Source of the DNA: Thermococcus sp. MAR1
Lineage (GTDB): Archaea > Methanobacteriota_B > Thermococci > Thermococcales > Thermococcaceae
Direction of reading: 5' to 3'
Assembly: GCF_012027305.1 (NCBI RefSeq)
Contig: NZ_SNUF01000001.1
Coordinates: 1,302,001 to 1,366,000, forward strand
DNA length: 64,000 nt
In this document: piece by piece, positions 51,499-59,717 of the stretch
How the letters are laid out: every line of letters begins with the position of its first letter
Position numbering within the stretch: the stretch's first letter is position 1
The notes under the pieces: generated by a model
Databases searched by the model: none
Told to the model about the DNA's origin: nothing
The model's input: the letters and a program-made list of their open reading frames with translations, nothing else
Translations under genes and position numbers: made by a program

Positions 51499-53886
51499 AT
51501 GACCGAAAAGAGAGAAGTTAAGCTCAAGGTTGCCTCTGCCTATCAGCGTGACGTTGGCAGGGGGATAGTTAGAATAGACCGCAAAGCCATGCGCGAGATC
51601 GGTGTCCAGAGCGGCGACATCATCGAGATAATCGGAACCAAGAACACTGCTGCCGTTGTGTGGCCGGCTTACCCTGAGGATGAAGGACTGAGCATCATCA
51701 GAATGGACGGAACCATAAGGAAGAACGCCGGCGTCGGCCTCGGCGATGAGGTTACCGTGAGGAAGGCCGAGGTCAAGGAGGCGAAGAAGGTCATCGTTGC
51801 ACCAACCGAGCCGATTCGCTTCGGCCACGACTTCGTTGAGTGGTTCCACAGCAGGCTCGTCGGAAGGCCGGTCGTCAGGGGTGACTACATCAAGGTCGGA
51901 ATCCTCGGCCAGGAGCTGACCTTCGTAGTCACCGCGACAACTCCAGCCGGGATAGTCCAGATAACCGAGTTCACGGAGTTCCAGGTCAGCGAGAAACCTG
52001 TTAAGGAGGTCTCCAAGACCGCCGCCCTCGGAGTCACCTACGAGGACATAGGCGGCCTTAAGGACGTCATTCAGAAGGTCAGGGAGATGATAGAGCTCCC
52101 GCTCAAGCACCCGGAGATATTCGAGAAGCTCGGCATCGAGCCGCCCAAAGGTGTCTTACTCTACGGCCCGCCCGGAACCGGTAAGACCCTCCTGGCAAAG
52201 GCCGTCGCCAACGAGGCAAACGCGCACTTCATAGCCATCAACGGGCCGGAGATAATGAGCAAGTACTACGGCGAGAGTGAGGAGCGCCTTAGGGAAGTCT
52301 TCAAGGAGGCTGAAGAGAACGCTCCGGCGATAATCTTCATAGACGAGATCGACGCGATAGCTCCAAAGAGGGAAGAGACCCACGGCGAGGTCGAGAAGAG
52401 AGTCGTCAGCCAGCTGCTCACGCTGATGGACGGCCTCAAGAGCAGGGGTAAGGTAATAGTCATCGGCGCAACCAACAGGCCGGACGCTATAGACCCGGCA
52501 CTGAGGAGGCCCGGCAGGTTCGACCGCGAGCTTGAGGTCGGCGTCCCCGACAAGGCCGGCAGGAAAGAGATACTCCAGATACACACCAGGGGAATGCCCA
52601 TCGAGCCGGAGTTCAGAAGGGGAAGGGTCATCGAGATACTGGAGGAGCTGGAGAGGAACGACGCCTACCGCGAGAGCGCCGAGAAAGCTTTGATGAAGGT
52701 CAAGAACGCGAGGGACGAGGAGATCCCGGAGATACTCAGGGGCATAGACGAGAGGCTCTACGACGAGGTCAAGGCCAGGCTCATCGATGGACTTCTCGAA
52801 GAGCTGGCTGAAGTCACCCACGGCTTCGTCGGTGCCGACCTCGCAGCACTGGCGAGGGAGGCAGCGATGGCCGCTCTGAGAAGGCTCATCAAGGAGGGCA
52901 AGATCGACTTCGAGGCCGAGCACATACCCAAGGAGGTCCTTGAGGAGCTCAGGGTCACCAGGAAGGACTTCTACGAGGCCCTCAAGATGGTCGAGCCTTC
53001 CGCTCTGAGAGAGGTGCTCCTTGAGGTTCCGAACGTCCGCTGGGACGACATAGGCGGACTGGAGGAGGTCAAGGAGGAGCTGAAAGAGGCAGTGGAGTGG
53101 CCGCTCAAGTACCCGGAGGCCTTCCTCGGGCTCGGCATAACCCCGCCGAAGGGCATACTCCTCTACGGACCGCCGGGAACGGGTAAGACTCTCCTGGCCA
53201 AGGCCGTCGCCAACGAGAGCGAGGCCAACTTCATAGCCATCAAGGGCCCAGAGGTGCTCAGCAAGTGGGTGGGCGAGAGCGAAAAGAACATCCGCGAGAT
53301 ATTCAGGAAGGCCCGCCAGGCGGCTCCAACGGTGATATTCATCGACGAGATAGACGCGATAGCCCCTAGGAGAGGCACGGACGTGAACAGGGTCACCGAC
53401 AGGCTCATCAACCAGCTCTTGACAGAGATGGACGGAATCCAGGAGAACAGCGGAGTGGTTGTCATAGCTGCAACCAACAGGCCCGACATCATAGACCCTG
53501 CCCTGCTCAGGCCCGGCAGGTTCGACAGGCTGATACTCGTTCCAGCTCCGGATGAGAAGGCCAGACTGGAGATATTCAAGGTGCACACCAGGAGAGTTCC
53601 GCTGGCAGAAGACGTCAGCCTCGAAGAGCTTGCCAAGAGAACAGAGGGCTACACCGGTGCGGACATCGAGGCGGTGGTGAGAGAGGCAGCGATGCTCGCC
53701 ATGAGGAGAGCGCTCCAGGAGGGCATCATAAGGCCCGGCATGAAGGCCGACGAGATAAGGGGGAAGGTCAAGGTGACGATGAAGGACTTCGAAAGCACTC
53801 TCAAGAAGATAGGCCCCAGCGTGAGCGAGGAGACCATGGATTACTACAGGAAGATTCAGGAGCAGTTCAAGCAGTCACGCGGCTGA
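51499..53886 (+). CDS. cdc48: CDC48-type AAA+ ATPase (copy 2, heat-shock linked)
   Basis: A 795-residue double AAA+ unfoldase: N domain (1-180), D1 with GPPGTGKT (223-230) and D2 with GPPGTGKT (557-564), each with FIDEIDA and an Arg finger region. D1 carries the same type of about 55-residue helical insert before THGFVGADL as copy 1 but of different sequence. The P. furiosus hsp20-adjacent AAA+ ATPase belongs to the Phr regulon, so heat induction is likely; I see no second clear Phr site in the 134-bp gap. GGAGGTGGTGAAAG precedes the ATG. Confidence 0.96.
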   Translation: MTEKREVKLKVASAYQRDVGRGIVRIDRKAMREIGVQSGDIIEIIGTKNTAAVVWPAYPEDEGLSIIRMDGTIRKNAGVGLGDEVTVRKAEVKEAKKVIVAPTEPIRFGHDFVEWFHSRLVGRPVVRGDYIKVGILGQELTFVVTATTPAGIVQITEFTEFQVSEKPVKEVSKTAALGVTYEDIGGLKDVIQKVREMIELPLKHPEIFEKLGIEPPKGVLLYGPPGTGKTLLAKAVANEANAHFIAINGPEIMSKYYGESEERLREVFKEAEENAPAIIFIDEIDAIAPKREETHGEVEKRVVSQLLTLMDGLKSRGKVIVIGATNRPDAIDPALRRPGRFDRELEVGVPDKAGRKEILQIHTRGMPIEPEFRRGRVIEILEELERNDAYRESAEKALMKVKNARDEEIPEILRGIDERLYDEVKARLIDGLLEELAEVTHGFVGADLAALAREAAMAALRRLIKEGKIDFEAEHIPKEVLEELRVTRKDFYEALKMVEPSALREVLLEVPNVRWDDIGGLEEVKEELKEAVEWPLKYPEAFLGLGITPPKGILLYGPPGTGKTLLAKAVANESEANFIAIKGPEVLSKWVGESEKNIREIFRKARQAAPTVIFIDEIDAIAPRRGTDVNRVTDRLINQLLTEMDGIQENSGVVVIAATNRPDIIDPALLRPGRFDRLILVPAPDEKARLEIFKVHTRRVPLAEDVSLEELAKRTEGYTGADIEAVVREAAMLAMRRALQEGIIRPGMKADEIRGKVKVTMKDFESTLKKIGPSVSEETMDYYRKIQEQFKQSRG

Positions 53887-53967
53887 CAACAAGATCAGCG
53901 TTCGCGCAGGCGGGGCTGAACCCCTCAACCTTTTAACTTTTGAGACCGACTCTTCTACGGTGATCCC

Positions 53968-54465
53968 ATGAACGTTAGAAGGCTTGAGCTTCTTTTCGCG
54001 CTCACGCTGGTTCTGATGATGTACGTCTACCCGCTGGCCCTCATGGGCCTATGGCTCCTCATGAGGGAGCTCGTGGAGTATAGGGGGAGCATCAGAAGGT
54101 CGCTCATCGTTTTCATCGCCTCACTCCCCCTCTACGGGGCAAAGATAGTCCTCGGGATCTCCGGATGGAGCAGAACACTCGGAATAACTCCCGTGGAGAC
54201 CAGCCCCGCGGTGATAAACGCCGTCCACGTATTCTTCCTGGCCCTGCAGTTCCTCAGCCTGTACTTCCTCTACCGCGCCCTCTCGAGGATGTCCGACGAC
54301 ACCGGGGCGGAGATGCTGAAGACCGGCGGGCTCATGCTCCTCGTTGCCATACCACTCCACTTCGTCGCGATAACGGCCTACTTTATTGCGACGTGGATGG
54401 GGCTAGTCCTGATAATCTACGGGCTTGAGCAGACGGTCGGTCCACCAAACATCGGAAAAGCCTGA
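53968..54465 (+). CDS. multi-pass membrane protein, 165 aa
   Basis: An unrecognised membrane protein with four or five hydrophobic segments (about 8-34, 45-62, 84-105, 120-150). No motif for transport or catalysis is visible. It has its own gap of 80 bp from cdc48 with TTTTAACTTTT as a possible TATA region. Confidence 0.7.
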   Translation: MNVRRLELLFALTLVLMMYVYPLALMGLWLLMRELVEYRGSIRRSLIVFIASLPLYGAKIVLGISGWSRTLGITPVETSPAVINAVHVFFLALQFLSLYFLYRALSRMSDDTGAEMLKTGGLMLLVAIPLHFVAITAYFIATWMGLVLIIYGLEQTVGPPNIGKA

Positions 54466-54468
54466 GCT

Positions 54469-54618
54469 TCAGGCCACCCACTCAACCTCGTACTCCCTTG
54501 CTCCAAGCCTTTTCATTTCTTCCTTCGCCAGCTCTTCGGCTTTTTTGACGTCGTTAGTGGCAACTATTCTTTCCTCCGGCAGGGTGTTTTCGAAATAGTA
54601 GACTATCCTCACGAGCAT
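54469..54618 (-). CDS. 49-residue small protein, paralogue of the one at 54782
   Basis: A short protein with a strand (LVRIVYYF), a strand (RIVATND) and a helix (VKKAEELAKEEMKRLG) followed by a strand (REYEVEWVA). Identical in length to the protein at 54782-54931 and alignable without gaps over the last 32 residues with 11 identities, including A..LA..E.KR..AR..E.E. GGAGG lies 9 nt upstream and TTTTTAAG (about 54668-54676, minus strand) may be the TATA box. Function unknown. Confidence 0.65.
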   Translation of the reverse strand: MLVRIVYYFENTLPEERIVATNDVKKAEELAKEEMKRLGAREYEVEWVA

Positions 54619-54781
54619 TGGTGAGCGCCTCCATTCTTCGTTGTGAACTAATGGACATTATAACGAACTTAAAAACTTTGCTGAATGCAAAGGTTCACCA
54701 ATGTACCTAAATGGCATCAAAACCATAAGTTTGAGAACTCAAGATGAGGAAGCGTATAGAAATAGATGTGGAAACAGAGAT

Positions 54782-54931
54782 TTACTCAAGTTTCTCCAGC
54801 TCGAAGACCCTTGCGTCCTTCCGCTTTAATTCCCGAACCGCGAAACGCCTTGCCTCGTCAGCAGTGTCGGTTTCGAATATTATGGTTTCGCCGTGGTTTT
54901 CTCCACCGTGGAGTGTAAGGGCCCATTTCAT
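54782..54931 (-). CDS. 49-residue small protein, paralogue of the one at 54469
   Basis: Same size and predicted beta-beta-alpha-beta order as the protein at 54469: strand (KWALTLHGG), strand (ETIIFETD), helix (ADEARRFAVRELKRKD), strand (ARVFELEKLE). ATG at 54931 follows GGTGATACG; an upstream in-frame start would add 11 residues but has no ribosome site. Function unknown; it could be a small nucleic-acid-binding or modifier-interacting protein. Confidence 0.65.
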   Translation of the reverse strand: MKWALTLHGGENHGETIIFETDTADEARRFAVRELKRKDARVFELEKLE

Positions 54932-54995
54932 CGTATCACCGGCAGAGACTTCTCGGCGCTCCAAAACTTATAAGGTTAACGGGAAATTTATTGAC

Positions 54996-55520
54996 ATGAT
55001 GATGGTTATTCACCCAAAAGATTTAAAACGGATTATCAAAGCAGCGGAAAATTCACGGGGGGAGATATGCGGCTTCCTCTTTGGCCACAGGGACGGGGAG
55101 CGGATTGAAGTCAAGGAAGTCCGCTTCGTCCCCAACAGACTGAGTGGAGATGCCTTCGAGATGGAGCCGCTCGAAATGGTGAGGGCCATCGACGATGCCG
55201 AGAAACGGGGCCTTGAGGTGGTAGGCATCTTCCATTCCCATCTGAAGTGCCCGCCGAGACCGAGCGGCAGGGATTTAGGGGGCATGAGGCTCTGGCCGGT
55301 CGTCTGGCTGATAGTTACGTCGAAGGGCGAGGTTAGAGCATGGATTCTGAAGGAGGGAAAGGTTGAGGCGGTGGAGGTTGAGGACGAGGTTGACTCTGTT
55401 AGGGGGGATATAGAGGAACTCGCCAAGAGCGTGAGGAGGGGGATGTTCAACGGAGGAGGAACAGGGAAAGAACTCGAAGAATTGAGAATCGAAGCCCACG
55501 CACAGAGGGAACTTGATTAA
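54996..55520 (+). CDS. JAMM/MPN-domain metalloprotease
   Basis: A 174-residue isopeptidase-type metalloprotease: Glu23 in EICGFLFG, then HSH (80-82) with Ser90 and Asp93 in HLKCPPRPSGRD, the complete JAMM motif. Archaeal JAMM enzymes cleave ubiquitin-like SAMP/MoaD-type modifiers from proteins. The ATG at 54996 (three Met codons in a row) is about 27 nt after CTTATAAGG (54967-54975), so the message is leaderless. The stop overlaps the convergent mobB by 4 nt. Substrate is inferred from the family. Confidence 0.88.
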   Translation: MMMVIHPKDLKRIIKAAENSRGEICGFLFGHRDGERIEVKEVRFVPNRLSGDAFEMEPLEMVRAIDDAEKRGLEVVGIFHSHLKCPPRPSGRDLGGMRLWPVVWLIVTSKGEVRAWILKEGKVEAVEVEDEVDSVRGDIEELAKSVRRGMFNGGGTGKELEELRIEAHAQRELD

Positions 55521-56251
55521 TCGTCCCTAATCACGATCTCTATCCTTCTCCCCTCGCGGTAGCCCTTCATAGCCGAGAGCATGCCTTTGATAGTTTTCTC
55601 GACGAGCTCCTGCACCCAGTCCTTCATGGGCAATGGTTGCCCGTCTATCTTAACGGTCACCTTGGGCTTTGAGCTGAGGACAACGCAGTCCCTCAGCGTT
55701 TTCTCGCCGCTCACTATCATCCTGGCCATTTCCGCACAGCGGAAGCCGCAGAGGCCGCAGTCTATGTTGGGGAGCATGAAGGCCCTCTTCTCCACCAAAT
55801 CCGCTAGCTTTTCCGGCTCTTTGGTGGCATCTATAACCTGGAGACCATCTACCTCATCAACGCCGGCTGAGGCAATGACCCCACTCACCGCTATTGCTAG
55901 GCCGTCGTTGAGCTCCCTGACTTCATTTGCGTCCCTCGCGCATATGACCTTGGGGACGTGCTGAAGGTATTTGAACCCCTCGAGCAGGAGGAAATCGGCG
56001 GAGATCATCGAGAAGAGCGCGTTGATGTCCTTGGCGTTGAAGAGCAGTGCATCGGTATCGTTCGCCCTGAGGAGGACGGCATCGGCGACCTTTGAGAAGC
56101 GCCACGTATCGCTCCCCTCTCTGTCGAAGTCGGCGTGCATGCTCTTAGCTATTACCACCCGGTAGCCGCGTTCCTTCAAAACCTTCGCGACGGCCTCAAC
56201 CGTCGTCGTTTTCCCGCTCTTCTTGAAGCCCACGAAGGCAATGCCCCTCAT
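55517..56251 (-). CDS. mobB: MobB-like GTPase with C-terminal Fe-S cluster domain
   Basis: A 244-residue protein. The MobB part (P-loop GFKKSGKTT at 8-16; FLLLEGFKYLQHVPK) is thought to deliver GTP or assist guanylylation of molybdopterin. A C-terminal part holds four cysteines in NIDCGLCGFRCAEMAR and a later DCVV, resembling a 4Fe-4S-binding module. It is downstream of an LSm gene with 9 nt between. It supports tungsten/molybdenum cofactor synthesis together with MoeA. Confidence 0.86.
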   Translation of the reverse strand: MRGIAFVGFKKSGKTTTVEAVAKVLKERGYRVVIAKSMHADFDREGSDTWRFSKVADAVLLRANDTDALLFNAKDINALFSMISADFLLLEGFKYLQHVPKVICARDANEVRELNDGLAIAVSGVIASAGVDEVDGLQVIDATKEPEKLADLVEKRAFMLPNIDCGLCGFRCAEMARMIVSGEKTLRDCVVLSSKPKVTVKIDGQPLPMKDWVQELVEKTIKGMLSAMKGYREGRRIEIVIRDD

Positions 56252-56260
56252 CCGAATCCC

Positions 56261-56476
56261 TCACAGGAGCATTATCCAGTTGAGGTCGTCTATCTTCACC
56301 ACGAGGGCCTTTGCCCTGTTTCCCGCTATATCGACGACGTCCCTCAGGAGTATGACCTCCTCATCGAAGTCCTCCAGGATTCCGGTGAAGGAATGCTCGT
56401 TGCTAACCGCCAGGGCAACCCTCTTCCCCTTCCAGGTCTCAAGGGTCTTATCAAGCAGGTACTGCTTCTCGCCCAT
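56261..56476 (-). CDS. Sm-like (LSm) protein
   Basis: A 71-residue protein with an Sm fold: Sm1 motif WKGKRVALAVSNEHSFTGILEDFDEEVILL in pieces (GKRVALAVS, FTGILEDFDEEVILL) and Sm2-like VVDIAGNRAKALVVKIDDL. Sm-like rings bind RNA or, for some archaeal forms, tRNA. ATG at 56476 follows GGTGAGC. It is the first gene of a two-gene operon with mobB. Confidence 0.83.
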   Translation of the reverse strand: MGEKQYLLDKTLETWKGKRVALAVSNEHSFTGILEDFDEEVILLRDVVDIAGNRAKALVVKIDDLNWIMLL

Positions 56477-56538
56477 GCGCTCACCTCCAGAAACCAAAAG
56501 CCTATAAGGCTTTTAACCGTTTCCGGTTCGGTGATAGA

Positions 56539-57369
56539 ATGAGGTTCGTCACGAAGAGTGAGGCTGTGAAGAAATCCTTTTTCGAGGATCTGAGGAAAGC
56601 TGGAATAAAGTTCGAGCTTCATGAGAGACTTGGATACGAGGCGTTCGTGGGGTACCTGCTCGAGGGGACCCTTGAGGAGATAAGCGCGCAGATAGACGTC
56701 ATAGAGGGGGCAGACAGGGAGGCCCTCAGGGAGGGCTTCGTCTCCTTCAGGGAGAGCCTCAACCACATACTTGAGCACATCAAGGTCGGCGAGAGGTTCG
56801 AGACGCTCCTTCAGGAGGGCCCATGGGTGGCTGAACTCCTCGACCAGCTCACAAGGAACGGGGCAATAGACTACAGCGACGGCGTCATCAAGCTGAAGGA
56901 AGGAGTTGACGTCACGAAGCTCCGCTTCGAGTTTAAGTTCCCCTTTAACCTCGTCCACAGCCCCGAGAGCGCCGAGAGGATAGCCAAGCAGTTCGCGTTT
57001 ACAGACCTAACCATGGAGTACGAGTTCGAGATACTCGAGCTGGACATAGGCAAAATAAACACCCTCGGAAAGATCGCAGCGCGCTACTTCCCCGAGGATT
57101 ACCTCCTCAGGGTCTACTTCGCGCTGATAGGCCGCTCGATTCTCTCTGGGGAGATACTCAAGTCCCTCGGCAACGAGAAGGTTCCTGAGGAAGACCTGGT
57201 CAAGGCGTTCGTGAGGGCCTCACCCATCTCGATACCCACGGAGAAGGGAACCCTCGTCATCAACTACTCCCCAAAGGCCGTCGAGGAGGTTCTCCGCTTC
57301 CTCAAGAGGGCAGGCTACATCGAGATAAAGGCTGGAAAGGTGAAGAAGCTCAGGGACCTAAACTCATAA
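56539..57369 (+). CDS. hypothetical protein, 276 aa
   Basis: A soluble, mostly helical protein with no cysteine that I do not recognise. The middle third has strands (GVDVTKLRFEFKFPFNL, LTMEYEFEILELDIG) and the C-terminal 60 residues (SPKAVEEVLRFLKRAGYIEI) look like a winged helix, which suggests a DNA- or protein-binding role. CTATAAGGC-type TATA (about 56500-56508) overlaps the LSm gene's own upstream region, so the two divergent genes share a short promoter. Confidence 0.7.
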   Translation: MRFVTKSEAVKKSFFEDLRKAGIKFELHERLGYEAFVGYLLEGTLEEISAQIDVIEGADREALREGFVSFRESLNHILEHIKVGERFETLLQEGPWVAELLDQLTRNGAIDYSDGVIKLKEGVDVTKLRFEFKFPFNLVHSPESAERIAKQFAFTDLTMEYEFEILELDIGKINTLGKIAARYFPEDYLLRVYFALIGRSILSGEILKSLGNEKVPEEDLVKAFVRASPISIPTEKGTLVINYSPKAVEEVLRFLKRAGYIEIKAGKVKKLRDLNS

Positions 57370-57422
57370 TTTATTTTTGATTTTTTGTTATTGAAAACTT
57401 AACTTGGAATGTAAACGGTTGT

Positions 57423-57528
57423 ATATCCCCCAATGGGATATGTTAAAACATGAACAATTATTTGGAAACAGAACGTCACGTTATTTAGATTTTCGACGCT
57501 CTTGTTTTCTGTTTTTAACTGTTAAAAA
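57423..57528. promoter_or_regulatory. two inverted repeats in the AT-rich region before the Na+ symporter
   Basis: ATATCCC-CCAAT-GGGATAT (57423-57441) and TTTTTAAC-T-GTTAAAAA (57512-57528) are perfect dyads. The TATA box is GATATATAC (about 57551-57559) and the start is at 57596, so the second palindrome lies about 25 nt before the TATA box. The 225-bp gap is much richer in A and T than the genes around it. Confidence 0.45.
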
Positions 57529-57595
57529 ATTATAACAACTTCGAGAAGAAAATGATATATACTATCAAATCTCCAATGGACTGAGGTGGTCTTCC

Positions 57596-58885
57596 GTGAA
57601 CAGAATGAGTCTTGGATATCTAAGCTTGGTCGTGGCGGCCTTTATGATAGGTCTCGGAAACATATGGAAGTTCCCGGCCCTGGCATTCCAGCACGGACTT
57701 GGAGGAATAATAGTGTACGTAATCTTCGTCGCAATGATGATTCCCCTTATAGCGGTTGCCCTGGAGAGCACCAAACACAAGAGGTATGAACTGCTCGAAT
57801 ATTACCTAAAGGAGTACCAAAGGCCCGCGTTTGGCTTCATGTTCCTACTGTTCAACATACTCCTCTTGAGCTACTATTCGATAGTCGGGGGATGGACCCT
57901 CAGTTCTCTGGTCATTGAAGACGTTACCTCCAGTTTTACCGGGAACATCATTACTTTGCTCTTCGTCTTTGCACTGCTGATATTGATACTGGTCAGGGGA
58001 AGGGAGAAAACGCTTGACGTTATGGTTATCTCCGTTGGTCTGTTTTTCCTGGCAGTTGTAGCCACGATAATCGGCATGTACACTACCGTTCCGGACAAAG
58101 GGGCAATAGGACACTTCATAGGACAAGCGTTTGCATGGAAAGGAATAAGCGGCACGACCATCAAAGATATGGCAGTGCAAGCCGCATATTCCGTGAGTCT
58201 CGGTATGGGTTTCTACCTAATCCTCGGTGCATTCCTTCCAGATGAGATATCGGGAACAAAGCTCGCTTCTATTGGAGTGGCCCTTGATACGTTTGCCTCA
58301 ATATTGGCCACCTTTGTCATCGCAATGGTCCTCGCGGTTGACCCGAGCATACCAATCCAGGGGACGGCATTGCTCTTCCAGGGGCTTCCACGGGTGATGC
58401 TTGATATCCTAAAACTTCCAGCTCTCCTATACCTCCTCAGCTTCGCGGTCTTCCTTGCGGCACTGTCAAGTATGATCCCAATTGGAGAGACCATCGTGAG
58501 AATATACGAGGAGTTCACGAGACTCCCCAGGGAGAAGGCAGTTATTATCATCATCGGAGCAACCGCGGTAATTGGTCTCGCAAACGTTTTTGGAATGCAC
58601 TTCGGCGTTGACACCATTACCGTTCTTGACGGTGCGGTGTCCACCTTCGTCCTCTTTGGAGGGATAATAGCCGCTTGGGCGGCGATAGAGCACAGGGAGT
58701 ACGTTCCAAAGGAGGTAAAAAACGCCGCGTATCCAGGCATTGTCCTTGTGGGAATACTTGGACTTTATTCGCTATTCCACATGATTAAGGGAGGACAGTA
58801 CGTCTCGTTTGTGCTTTTGGTCGGCATAGTTGGAATGGCCCTTGCGTTGAATGGCAAGCTAAGGGATTATCTTGAGGCAAGGTAA
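57596..58885 (+). CDS. sodium-dependent neurotransmitter-type symporter (NSS family)
   Basis: A 429-residue secondary transporter with about 11 membrane helices. The family hallmark MIGLGNIWKFPALAF (about 17-31) and the unwound helix-1/6 sequences identify it as an NSS (LeuT-type) carrier for amino acids or related amines driven by sodium. The GTG at 57596 has GAGGTGG 6 nt upstream; the ATG at 57605 is 15 nt from it and less likely. The C terminus ends 7 nt before the end of mptE on the opposite strand. Confidence 0.92.
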   Translation: MNRMSLGYLSLVVAAFMIGLGNIWKFPALAFQHGLGGIIVYVIFVAMMIPLIAVALESTKHKRYELLEYYLKEYQRPAFGFMFLLFNILLLSYYSIVGGWTLSSLVIEDVTSSFTGNIITLLFVFALLILILVRGREKTLDVMVISVGLFFLAVVATIIGMYTTVPDKGAIGHFIGQAFAWKGISGTTIKDMAVQAAYSVSLGMGFYLILGAFLPDEISGTKLASIGVALDTFASILATFVIAMVLAVDPSIPIQGTALLFQGLPRVMLDILKLPALLYLLSFAVFLAALSSMIPIGETIVRIYEEFTRLPREKAVIIIIGATAVIGLANVFGMHFGVDTITVLDGAVSTFVLFGGIIAAWAAIEHREYVPKEVKNAAYPGIVLVGILGLYSLFHMIKGGQYVSFVLLVGIVGMALALNGKLRDYLEAR

Positions 58886-58891
58886 AGTACT

Positions 58892-59587
58892 TCAGAGCGT
58901 TCTTACCTTTGCTTTTCCATTTTTCTTCAGCCATTCCAGCAGTTCCTTTGCGAACTCAAACTTCTTCCTCTTGCTCTCCCAGACCGGAACGTGCTCCCTC
59001 AAGCCGGGCTTGCTCCACCTCCCCACGGTCTCGCCGAAGTCGAAGCCGACGAGGATTATTTCCCTCGCCCCCAGTTCCTCTGCCAGAAAAGCGGCCCTGT
59101 CGCCGTCAGTAAAGCCGCCGAAGTTGTAAACTATGTCCAGCGGTTCAGTCTGGGTCGTTCCCAGTATCCTAGAGAAGAGCGGCACGTAGGCGGTCAGTTT
59201 ATCCACGTTGTCACCGTGCGCATGGACCACCATGAACGCTCCCCGGTCGTTTGCCAGCTTCAGATCGGGAATCCTGCCGTCGAGGTCGGAAACGATGATG
59301 TCGGGCACCATATCATGCTCGAGGAGCGCTGATGTTGCCCCATCGGCCGCTATAAGAGTCCCATCTGAGAAGTCGTGCTCTGCCAAAGCATTCTCCAGAC
59401 TTGGACCGCAACCGAAGACGTAGACCCTTTTCCCGACGACGGTGGCTAACTCATCCCTCAGGATGTACTCATCACCCTCAAGGAGCAGTGCCCTCAGGAT
59501 TCTGGCGGATCTTCTGTCTCCCTCCACCGAGTACCCCATCTCCCGAACGATGCGGAGGTAGAAGGGCCTCCATTCTTCCCAGTCCAT
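58892..59587 (-). CDS. mptE: 6-hydroxymethyl-7,8-dihydropterin pyrophosphokinase MptE (DUF115)
   Basis: The 231-residue DUF115 enzyme makes the activated pterin used for methanopterin/folate-type cofactors in archaea. Visible: VFGCGPSLENAL (P-loop-like, about 54-65), LIAADGATSALLEH (about 73-86), DIIVSDLDGRIPDL and the C-terminal VGFDFGETVGR. ATG at 59587 is used; a longer upstream frame has no relatives and overlaps the promoter of the divergent ABC operon. TATA: GTTGATATATTC on the minus strand (about 59607-59618). Confidence 0.9.
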   Translation of the reverse strand: MDWEEWRPFYLRIVREMGYSVEGDRRSARILRALLLEGDEYILRDELATVVGKRVYVFGCGPSLENALAEHDFSDGTLIAADGATSALLEHDMVPDIIVSDLDGRIPDLKLANDRGAFMVVHAHGDNVDKLTAYVPLFSRILGTTQTEPLDIVYNFGGFTDGDRAAFLAEELGAREIILVGFDFGETVGRWSKPGLREHVPVWESKRKKFEFAKELLEWLKKNGKAKVRTL

Positions 59588-59717
59588 GGGTAAAGATGGA
59601 GACGGAGAATATATCAACTTTATCCCCGCCCCAAGTTCGAACTTCGTCGGTTCGATAATGAACACTACGAAAGGTTTAAATCCATGGATGTTCGTAAATA
59701 TCCATCGGTGACACCTT

